NCBI GenBank assembly: GCA_019359285.1 | Contig: JAHHHQ010000020.1 | Location: forward strand, 124,001-188,000 | Source of the DNA: Nodosilinea sp. WJT8-NPBG4 | Lineage (GTDB): Bacteria > Cyanobacteriota > Cyanobacteriia > Phormidesmidales > Phormidesmidaceae | Direction of reading: 5' to 3' | DNA: 64,000 nucleotides | Translations under genes and position numbers: made by a program | In this document: positions 27,284 to 34,490 of the stretch, one piece after another | Layout of the letters: every line of letters begins with the position of its first letter | Position numbering within the stretch: position 1 is the first letter of the stretch | Notes under the pieces: model-generated | Databases searched by the model: none | Told to the model about the DNA's origin: nothing | What the model saw: only the letters and a program-made list of their open reading frames with translations

Positions 27284-27659
27284 TTTCGTACAAAATTACT
27301 AGCTGAACGGTCGGATCCCATGCCATCGGGTATGCTTCGCGCTCTGAAACCACCCCAGAGCGCACCTGGAGCTGAGGCAGGCTACAGTAGGGTTCGGCAA
27401 CAATCTTGCGCACATTTTCTTTTGGGTCACGCTCGGGCACGACCAGCAGCTGAGCGAGTTGCTCACGGCTCAACTGGGCATTGCTCTGCACAATCTTTTC
27501 GCATCCCTCAGCGCTCTGGGTACCAGCGGCTTGCAACCAACCGCCCAGCTTCTGATCGTCGATGGCCAGCAGCCCAATGGCCAGTACAATGGCCCCCGCA
27601 ATAAAGGGCTTGGCGTTTGCCAAGGTGATTTTCTCCCCCTGGGGATGCATTGAAACCAT
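27246..27659 (-). CDS. Single-pass membrane protein, unknown
   Basis: A 137-residue protein from ATG with a strong AAGGAGGCAGCTT just upstream. One membrane helix (about residues 18-34, FIAGAIVLAIGLLAI) near the N-terminus, then an exported domain with two cysteines (GCEKIV, PYCSLPQL) that could form a disulphide. The C-terminus WDPTVQLVILYENDEYAGYRFRF is compact. I do not recognise the family. It is the middle gene of a tight cluster with a membrane protein upstream and a lipoprotein downstream. Confidence 0.72.
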   Translation of the reverse strand: MVSMHPQGEKITLANAKPFIAGAIVLAIGLLAIDDQKLGGWLQAAGTQSAEGCEKIVQSNAQLSREQLAQLLVVPERDPKENVRKIVAEPYCSLPQLQVRSGVVSEREAYPMAWDPTVQLVILYENDEYAGYRFRFQ

Positions 27660-27703
27660 AAGCTGCCTCCTTAAAACTCACTGAAGAATAGAGCTGCACC
27701 GCA

Positions 27704-28723
27704 CTAGAGCTGGCCGCCCACAACCAGCCCTAAAACCAGCAAAAATACCCGAATGGCCGGGCCGAAGGCCAGTTTGGGGGCCAGGGTTGCTCGGTAGAGG
27801 GCGTAGGCTGTGATCGCGGTAATCGCGGCTACCGCCACTGACCAAAGGGCTGGAAAGGCGGCCAATAGCAGATTCAATGCCAGTCGACCGATGACTCCAC
27901 CCCCAAGCCACAGCACCCCATCCACCACAGAAAGAGACGATCCTCGCCGCGGATGCCCCAAGGGGTAACTAGACGTAACCGAGGGCTTGGCATGCTGAGG
28001 GGCAACAAAGCGCGCGATCGCCAAACCCGCATCCCAAACAGTGCGGCTCAGGCGGGCAATCAGCTCAGAGGGCTCTTGCCCCAGTGCGAGCAGGTCAGAG
28101 GCCAGGGCACTCCACTGGCTTCGATCGCGACGTTTAGAAGGGCCATAGGTGGTGCGCAGGTGGCCAGCCAGCTGGTTGATCTCGGTTGGAATCGGATTGG
28201 CCCGAGGTCCTGGGGATGGGGTGGGGCTAACGGTACGGTAAGCCAGTACGATGTTGCCCTGGTGATCCATTTCTGCCGACGCTAAAACCGCCCGATCGAC
28301 ATCGAGGTAGGGAGGCACCACCGGCTGCCCCAGGGTGTTGGCGATGGGATGAGTGCGAGTCAAGCGAGCCCGGATCAGCTGCATTTCTGCGATCGCCCGT
28401 TCCTGCTCTGACGACAGCTGGTTAATCTTGTGCGCCATAGCGTTCAGGCGCTTGAGGTAGACTTCTGCAGGCGCTGATCCAGCGGGTAAGTTGGCTGCTA
28501 GATCGGCTCCCCCTGCCTGTTCAGATCGCCATTGCAGAGCATCAATAGCAGTAGAAAAATCTACGCTGGGGCGCGATCGCCCTCCAGGGATAGTCTGAGC
28601 CCCTCGCACCACGGTGCTCGGCAGCGATGGTTCACTGGCCCAGTCCACCTGTACAGTGGCATCGCTTTGGCTCAGGGCGTTGACTGTGTTGGTGAGTTTG
28701 GTTTGAATGCTTTGAAAATCCAT
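27704..28723 (-). CDS. Cytoplasmic-domain membrane protein, unknown
   Basis: A 339-residue protein from the ATG at 28723. The N-terminal 240 residues are soluble and partly helical (FQSIQTKLTNTVNALSQSD, MAHKINQLSSEQERAIAEMQLIRARL), with a Pro-rich linker and the block LDVDRAVLASAEMDHQGNIVLAYRTV. Two or three membrane helices lie at about 270-339 (LWLGGGVIGRLALNLLLAAFPALWSVAVAAITAITAYALY). No family recognised. It leads a minus-strand set of four genes whose products are all membrane-bound, lipidated or secreted. Confidence 0.72.
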   Translation of the reverse strand: MDFQSIQTKLTNTVNALSQSDATVQVDWASEPSLPSTVVRGAQTIPGGRSRPSVDFSTAIDALQWRSEQAGGADLAANLPAGSAPAEVYLKRLNAMAHKINQLSSEQERAIAEMQLIRARLTRTHPIANTLGQPVVPPYLDVDRAVLASAEMDHQGNIVLAYRTVSPTPSPGPRANPIPTEINQLAGHLRTTYGPSKRRDRSQWSALASDLLALGQEPSELIARLSRTVWDAGLAIARFVAPQHAKPSVTSSYPLGHPRRGSSLSVVDGVLWLGGGVIGRLALNLLLAAFPALWSVAVAAITAITAYALYRATLAPKLAFGPAIRVFLLVLGLVVGGQL

Positions 28724-29308
28724 TGCCTGGTAACCGTTTGAAGAGCAGCCAAAAACCATTAACCCTGCCCATCAACTCAAGCTGGCTGGTGTAGAGCGAT
28801 CGTTTGCGATCGCTAGTCAACTCGCCCAGGGGCAGTCTCGACAGAATTTGGTACAAGTGTACCATGACTCTTCGGAATGCGTACTAAAAATGTACTACTT
28901 TCTTCGGCTTCTAGAGAAAGCTGGCTGGGAGGGCTGGCAGCAGGTAAGAAGCCATAGGGCCCGAAGCGGCTGCAGTGCTGAGCACCCTCTTAAAAACGGG
29001 TTTCGCTTCAAAAAGCAGCCAATATTGTGAAAATTATCCGAAGAAACGTCAGTAACCCGGTCAGACTCTGTAAATTGGGGTCAATCGGGTGACGATTTAT
29101 CACGATTGCCTCTAATGCTTGGCCTTGGCAATGTCGGCTGCGCTGGCCTGGGGCGTGGCATCAGGCCTTAATCGGGCTGATGCCACGCTCAGGTAGAAGA
29201 CATTTTTTGGCGTCGCTGCCGTTGCAGTATAGATCCACAGAACCGCTCTATTAGGGCACCCTGAGCTCGGTAATTTGCCTCTGCCCATCTACCCTATGAG
29301 TTGTTGCC
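28724..29308. other. 585-base divergent intergenic region
   Basis: It lies between the envelope cluster and the MlaE gene and must contain both promoters. It includes HIP1-like sites at 28797-28815 and the perfect inverted repeat listed separately. The small ORFs here lack ribosome binding sites. No tRNA or riboswitch consensus is seen. Confidence 0.5.
29153..29188. repeat. 12-bp perfect inverted repeat
   Basis: GCGTGGCATCAG at 29153-29164 pairs exactly with 29177-29188 around a 12-base loop. A T6 run begins about 14 bases after the right arm, too far for a typical terminator. It lies 120 bases upstream of the MlaE gene and may be an RNA hairpin in its leader or an operator. Confidence 0.75.
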
Positions 29309-30175
29309 ATGGTTAAGGCCTACGACAAAACCCTGCGGCGTTCCCTTGCCCTGCCAAAGTTGACCAACTCGGGCTGTGGCTCCCGGCCTGAACCCCGACC
29401 GGCAATGACGGTGCAGGCAAAATCTTGTCCTTATCACATTGTGATGGCCTGCTTTTTGGGCGGACAGGTGCTCATGCGAATTCTGCGTGGTCGAGTCAAT
29501 CGCCAGCGTACCCTAGAGCAAATGGTTGCGGCAGGGCCGTTGACCCTGACTCCAGTGCTGCTGACAAATGTTTTTGCCGGCATGATTTTTACCGTTCAGA
29601 CCGCGCGCGAGCTGGAGCGCTTTGGAGCACTGCACGCCCTGGGTGGGGCCTTTGCCATGGCCTTCTGTCGGGAACTGGCTCCCATTTTGACTGCGGCTAT
29701 TATGGCTGGGCAGGTGGGCACGGCCTACGCCGCTGAAATTGGCTGCATGAAGGTAACGGACCAGATCGATGCCCTCAAGGTGCTGCGCACAGACCCCATC
29801 GACTATCTGGTGCTGCCTCGGGTGGTGGCCTGCTGCGTGATGCTGCCAGTGCTCACAGTGCTGGGCCTAGTGCTAGGAATTGTGGGCGGGGCTGGGGTGG
29901 CATTTTTACTCTACGAAATGCCGGTGAGCCAGTTTCTAGACTCAGTGCGATCGCTGATGGTGCTCAACGACCTAATTGCTGTCTTGATCAAATCGGTTTT
30001 GTTTGGGGCGATCGTTGCTTTGGCGGGCTGCACCTGGGGGCTGACGACTACCTGTAGTCGGTCAGTCGGTCGAGCCGCGACATCCGCGGTGGTCACTACC
30101 TGGGTGGGGTTGTTTATGGTCGACTTCTTTTTGTCGCTGGTGTTGTTTGGTGGTGCCGGGGTGGCGCTGCACTAA
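29309..30175 (+). CDS. MlaE/YrbE-family lipid ABC transporter permease
   Basis: A 288-residue inner-membrane permease of the MlaE family, which moves glycerolipids between membranes with an MlaF-type ATPase and an MCE-domain protein. Diagnostic features are the N-terminal amphipathic helix, FAGMIFTVQTARELERFGA, the coupling stretch ELAPILTAAIMAGQVGTAYAAEIGCMKVTDQIDALKVLRTDPIDYLVLPRV, and about five membrane helices. The first 30 residues are unusual for the family and may be an annotation extension. No ATPase or MCE gene adjoins, as is common in cyanobacteria where these genes are scattered. Confidence 0.92.
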   Translation: MVKAYDKTLRRSLALPKLTNSGCGSRPEPRPAMTVQAKSCPYHIVMACFLGGQVLMRILRGRVNRQRTLEQMVAAGPLTLTPVLLTNVFAGMIFTVQTARELERFGALHALGGAFAMAFCRELAPILTAAIMAGQVGTAYAAEIGCMKVTDQIDALKVLRTDPIDYLVLPRVVACCVMLPVLTVLGLVLGIVGGAGVAFLLYEMPVSQFLDSVRSLMVLNDLIAVLIKSVLFGAIVALAGCTWGLTTTCSRSVGRAATSAVVTTWVGLFMVDFFLSLVLFGGAGVALH

Positions 30176-30310
30176 GTTATTGATAGGTGAGGCCATGGTT
30201 GAGCGATCGCAAAAACGGGGACGACTAGCTGACTTCTAGCCACCGCAGACTCCCTTGCCAAAACCGCTTGATTTTTGTGGCGGCGACTGTCCGATAAAAT
30301 TGCTGGAGCG

Positions 30311-30871
30311 TTATTCTGCCCCAGCGGCCAGCATGTCAAAATTAAAATCCATGTAGGTGTTGTCGGGCATCATAGCCCCGATGAGGTTGGCGCCGTCGAG
30401 GTCAGCGTTGGTCAGGTCGGCTTCGCGCAGATCGGCTCTCTGGAGATTGGCATGGCTGAGATTAGCGCCCCGCAGGCAGGCGCGTTTGAGGTTAGCACCG
30501 CAGAGGTCACTGCCACTGAGGATAGCTTCTTTGAGAATAGCGCCGTGAAGATTGATGCCGGTTAGCTTAGCCCCCGAAAGCAGGGCTCGGTTGAGCTGAG
30601 CGCCAGACAAATCGGCCCGAAAAAAGTCGCTGCCGATAAGGTTGGCCCAGTTGAGTTTGCTCTTGCGCAGAATGCTGTGGGTGAACACGCTCCCCGGCAT
30701 AAAAGCGCCTGATAGATTCAATCCTGAGAGGTTGCAGTCAATAAATTCAACAAAAGGCAGCTTAATGCCCTCCAGCGACACATTCCGCAGGTCTAAATGG
30801 TGAAACTGGAGCTGCCCACGGCTGTAGTTTTGAGCAAGCAGGTCTAGGGAGTGGTGAGTGTAAGCAGGCAT
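30311..30871 (-). CDS. Pentapeptide-repeat protein
   Basis: A 186-residue protein from the ATG at 30871; the frame continues upstream without repeats. From about residue 20 it is built of A(D/N)LXX-type units: GLNLSGAFMPG, KLNWANLIGSDFFRADLSGAQLNRALLSGAKLTGINLHG, then about ten more to the C-terminus. Such sequences fold into a right-handed quadrilateral beta helix. They are very common in cyanobacteria; most have no known function. It is convergent with the MlaE gene. Confidence 0.93.
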   Translation of the reverse strand: MPAYTHHSLDLLAQNYSRGQLQFHHLDLRNVSLEGIKLPFVEFIDCNLSGLNLSGAFMPGSVFTHSILRKSKLNWANLIGSDFFRADLSGAQLNRALLSGAKLTGINLHGAILKEAILSGSDLCGANLKRACLRGANLSHANLQRADLREADLTNADLDGANLIGAMMPDNTYMDFNFDMLAAGAE

Positions 30872-31177
30872 GGGAAAGCCCTGTAGGGAAGGCTGGATTG
30901 AGCAATCGCAGATAGATAACCGTCTGGGCACTGTAGATGATCTATGCGCCTCACCGATTGCCCTAAACCCTTGTAGAGAAGGACATTGACGCCATTTAAC
31001 CCTGAGCTTCATCCTAAATGCTTTGGCAGAGCTTATACCCAGCAGCCTTCTTAATATTTGTGTCCTCCCTAAGCGCTCCTGCCGACGACTCACAAAGGCA
31101 GAGGGGACGTGCCAAATCTGGCTCCGCAATTTAGGCAAAAACGCTTATCACTTATAACCACATTGCCGCAACCTAAT

Positions 31178-31206
31178 TTGACATTTTGTTACATTTAATT
31201 TACATT
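31178..31206 (+). promoter_or_regulatory. Candidate sigma70-type promoter for the Psb35-like gene
   Basis: TTGACA (31178-31183), 17-base spacer, TACATT (31201-31206), about 100 bases before the gene start. The surrounding bases are AT-rich with repeated TTTACATT words. Prediction by eye only. Confidence 0.5.
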
Positions 31207-31304
31207 GGTTTACATAAGCGAAATGCGTCTGCATCGATTGCATCGCTGAACCGGGTGAGCGGCGCGATTTGCCACTGTCACCATTCCGCACTGGAGGTTT
31301 ATTT

Positions 31305-31535
31305 ATGACTGCCCTATTGATTTCTCTTTTTGTCATCGGCTGGGTCGCTGCTGCACTGATTGGCACCCAGGCTTATTTCCGGGGTGAGCAAACTAAGCCA
31401 ATCCACGAGCGCAACTGGCGTTCTGATTCCTTTGACCAGCTAGCTCAGTCTGTAACTGGCCAGTCGACTGATTTCGGCGATCGCGTACCCGCTTACAGCG
31501 GTGATGCCTTTTCAAGCAACGTGATTCCTAACTAG
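31305..31535 (+). CDS. Probable Psb35-like small thylakoid membrane protein
   Basis: A 76-residue protein with a good TGGAGG eight bases before the ATG. One N-terminal membrane helix (LLISLFVIGWVAAALIGTQAYF) is followed by a polar tail: RGEQTKPIHERNW, then TDFGDRVPAYSGDAF. From memory this matches the cyanobacterial family named Psb35 (Ssl2148 in Synechocystis), which stabilises the CP47 module and associated high-light-inducible proteins. I could not check the alignment. The gene has its own promoter candidate and a strong terminator, so it is probably transcribed singly. Confidence 0.65.
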   Translation: MTALLISLFVIGWVAAALIGTQAYFRGEQTKPIHERNWRSDSFDQLAQSVTGQSTDFGDRVPAYSGDAFSSNVIPN

Positions 31536-31587
31536 TAGCTAGCTGCTGATTCCCGTCTGCCAGCAATATCAGGACTCCTACCTCTAG

Positions 31588-31616
31588 AGCCGTCCCCGCA
31601 TTGGGGACGGCTTTTT
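31588..31616 (+). terminator. Intrinsic terminator after the Psb35-like gene
   Basis: A perfect 10-bp GC-rich stem (AGCCGTCCCC at 31588-31597 with 31603-31612), five-base loop, then a T-run. It ends the plus-strand transcript before a convergent gene. Confidence 0.93.
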
Positions 31617-31666
31617 GTTGCTTCAAATCAGGCCTGTGCACAAAGTATTGCTCTTGCCAAGGATGA

Positions 31667-34432
31667 TTAGCTGACTTCCCGCTCCACCACGATCACGTTT
31701 TCGGTCACCTGCTCGAAGGTGTCGTCGTGGCTAATTACAAACAGCTGCTCAAAGGTTTTGATGCGGCTAATCGCTTCAGCCAACCCCTGGCGCCGGGGGC
31801 GATCCATATTGGTAGTGGGTTCGTCAAAGAAGGCAATGTCGGCATCGGCCAGCACCTTGAGCAGGGCCAGGCGCACCGCCAGGGCTGCACACATCTGCTC
31901 GCCCCCCGATAGGTTAATAAACCGCCGCTGGTTGGGTCCATCCTGCACCACAATTTCGTAGTCTCTAGTCCATTGCAGAGCCACATTGGGGCGGTTGAGC
32001 AGATCGCGAAACAGGCGATCGGCCTGCTGCGAAACGCTGCGCAGGTACTGCTCTGTAATGCGCGGCCCCGCTTCGTTATAGGCCTTACGAGCAAAATTGA
32101 TAAAGCGCCTGGCCTTTTCCTGAGCCTGGAGTTGCTGTTTGGCGATATCGCGGCGCTGGGCGATCGCCTCAAGCCCGGCAATTTGCTGGTTGATGTCGGC
32201 CAGGCGCTGGCGCTGCTGGGGCACGCTCCCTGCCAGCTGGTCGGCTTCAGATTTAATCGTGCTGTAGTTGGTTTCCAGCGTGGCAGCGGCCTCGGGGTTG
32301 AACTGCGCTAGGGCAGCCTGGTAAGCCTGGTCAGCATCCTGCTGTTGCTGCAACGCATGGGCAAGTTCGGCCTGGGCAGCGGCGAGTTCGGCCTCCAGCT
32401 GTCTGTGCTGGTTCGCCAACGATTGGTTTTGTAGATACAGCCTGTAGCCCGTCTGGTGTTGGGCGCGATCGCGCTGCACCTGAGCCAGGCGCTGGTCTAG
32501 GTCGGCGAAGGGCGCTAGCTGACTGGTGAGTGCTTTTAGCTGTTGGTCTAGCGTGTCTAGGGCAGTGGTTTGGGCAGTGGCAGCCTGCTCTACTCGGGCC
32601 TTGTCTTGCAGAGTGCGCCCGAGAATTTGGCTTTTTTCGCGCGGTCGTCCCATGGTCTCAAGCTCTCGCTCCAGCTTTTCTAGGATGGTCTGTACCTGGG
32701 TATGCTGGGCCAGCTGCTGGGTGAGGGTTTCTCCCTGTGCAATCAACTTAGCCTGGGCTTGCTGAATGTGCTCTAGCTGGACGGCGATGCCATCGAGCTG
32801 CGCCAGCTCGGCTCGCCAGCCATAGCGCTGTCTGAGGTCGTTTTCCAGCGTTTGCAGCGCAGTTTTGAGGGCGGCCTCATCGGTTTGATCTGCTAGGTCA
32901 CTGAGAATGGCTTCCAGGGCCGAGAGCAGCGACCCGTGCAGGTCGGTGGCTCCCTGGAGCGATTGTTCCAAACGATCTAGGGTCGGGCTTGAGAGCAACG
33001 GCAGGCTCTCGGCTAACACCGCTAAATCCCTTAGCACTGCTTCAATCTCAGACTGCTGGGCTTGACCCTGACGGCGGCTGTCTGCCACTAAAGCATTAAT
33101 TTCAGCTTCAAACTGGCGGGCCGCAGCCAGGCGGCTGAGCTGCTGCTGGAGGCGATCGCGCTGGTCTTCGAGGGCAGCAATAGCCTCGACCTGGGGCTGT
33201 AGAGCTAGCAGGCGATCGCGAGTTTGAATCGCTTGCTGCCGCTGCTGGTCGAGTTGCTTCAGCTCCGCTTGGTACTGCTGCTGCTGGAGCTGCCACCGCT
33301 GGCCCTGCTCTAGCTGCTGCACCAGCTCTTGGCGCTGGGCCTCCAGCTGAGTCTGAGTTGCTATGTGGGGCTCCAGCTGGGCTAGCTCCCGCTCCGTGGC
33401 CGCAAACGACTCGAGCTGGGTTTGCCACCTAGCCAGCTCAACCTGGGTTTTGCTCTGGGCAGTTTGCAGTGTTTGGTACTCGATCTGCAAGCGCTGGCGC
33501 TGCTGCTGGGCCTGCCCTAGCACCTCCAACGCCTGCTCTGCCGCCTGATAGCCTTTGAAGGACTGCTGATGGGTTTGGCACAGGGCGATCGCCTGCTCCG
33601 CCTGCTGCACCGACTGCTGAAGTCGGGCAAGCGCAGTCTGCTTGACCTCAAGCTGATGCACCAGCCCCTGGCGCTGGGCAGCCAAGGTCTGCACCGTTTG
33701 GGCTTGGGCTTTGAGCGCGTCACGCTGGGTTTGCAGAGTGGCGAGCATGGTTTGCAAAGTCCCTAGGCGCTGCTCGCTGGTGCCAATTTCGTTGGTTAGG
33801 GTTTGCTGCCGCTGGTGCAAGTCATCCCAAAGGGTGAGCGCTTCTTCGTACTGGGCAATTTCCCGCTTAGTAGCTTCCGCCTGATCTTCGGCGTAGCGGC
33901 GCAGGGCGTTCATCTGCTTAAAGGCCAGCTTGTAGTCTTCAACCTTGAGAATAGCGTCGAACACAGCCTTGCGATGCTCAGCAGGCTGCAAAAAGTCGGC
34001 GGTGAAGGTGCCTTGGGGTACTCCTAAGGTGCGGGCAAACAGCTGCGATAGGTTGGTGGTGGGGCCTAACCCCAGGTGCTGGCGCAGCCAGGGCAGCACC
34101 TCATCTTTGATGCGGGTGTAGGGCAGCCGCTCGTTAAGCTGGGGGTCAAACAGGGCGTAGCCCCGCTGGGTACAGCGTTGAGCATGGTACGTGCGGCCGT
34201 CGTAGTTGGAGGTAAACGCCACCGTAACCTGAGCACTGCCGCTGCCGTTGCGAATCAGGTCGTCTTTGCCGTAGTCGCCCTGGTAGTTGAAGAGCACCCA
34301 GGCGATCGCCTCTAGAATGCTGGTCTTACCCGCGCCATTTTCGCCGCAGATGGCGTTGGTGCCCGGTTGAAACTCAAAATAGCGATCGCGGTGGGTCTTA
34401 AAGTTTTGCAGCGCCACCGACAAAATTTGCAT
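31667..34432 (-). CDS. SbcC/Rad50-like SMC-type ATPase lacking a zinc hook
   Basis: A 921-residue coiled-coil ATPase. The N-terminal head has Walker A GENGAGKTSILEAIAW; the C-terminal head has signature NLSGGEQMCAALAVRLALLKVL and Walker B ADIAFFDEPTTNMD. About 600 residues of Gln/Ala/Leu-rich coiled coil lie between. SbcC/Rad50 proteins join Mre11/SbcD nucleases in break processing and normally dimerise through a CxxC hook at the coil tip. I find only four cysteines and none in such a pair, so the hook is absent. No SbcD gene adjoins. A RecN- or SbcC-like role in DNA repair is likely, details unknown. Confidence 0.88.
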   Translation of the reverse strand: MQILSVALQNFKTHRDRYFEFQPGTNAICGENGAGKTSILEAIAWVLFNYQGDYGKDDLIRNGSGSAQVTVAFTSNYDGRTYHAQRCTQRGYALFDPQLNERLPYTRIKDEVLPWLRQHLGLGPTTNLSQLFARTLGVPQGTFTADFLQPAEHRKAVFDAILKVEDYKLAFKQMNALRRYAEDQAEATKREIAQYEEALTLWDDLHQRQQTLTNEIGTSEQRLGTLQTMLATLQTQRDALKAQAQTVQTLAAQRQGLVHQLEVKQTALARLQQSVQQAEQAIALCQTHQQSFKGYQAAEQALEVLGQAQQQRQRLQIEYQTLQTAQSKTQVELARWQTQLESFAATERELAQLEPHIATQTQLEAQRQELVQQLEQGQRWQLQQQQYQAELKQLDQQRQQAIQTRDRLLALQPQVEAIAALEDQRDRLQQQLSRLAAARQFEAEINALVADSRRQGQAQQSEIEAVLRDLAVLAESLPLLSSPTLDRLEQSLQGATDLHGSLLSALEAILSDLADQTDEAALKTALQTLENDLRQRYGWRAELAQLDGIAVQLEHIQQAQAKLIAQGETLTQQLAQHTQVQTILEKLERELETMGRPREKSQILGRTLQDKARVEQAATAQTTALDTLDQQLKALTSQLAPFADLDQRLAQVQRDRAQHQTGYRLYLQNQSLANQHRQLEAELAAAQAELAHALQQQQDADQAYQAALAQFNPEAAATLETNYSTIKSEADQLAGSVPQQRQRLADINQQIAGLEAIAQRRDIAKQQLQAQEKARRFINFARKAYNEAGPRITEQYLRSVSQQADRLFRDLLNRPNVALQWTRDYEIVVQDGPNQRRFINLSGGEQMCAALAVRLALLKVLADADIAFFDEPTTNMDRPRRQGLAEAISRIKTFEQLFVISHDDTFEQVTENVIVVEREVS

Positions 34433-34490
34433 TGCTTGCCCCGTTCCATCGCTTTAGCCACGAAGACTAGGATAGCTTTCTTTGCTGGGG

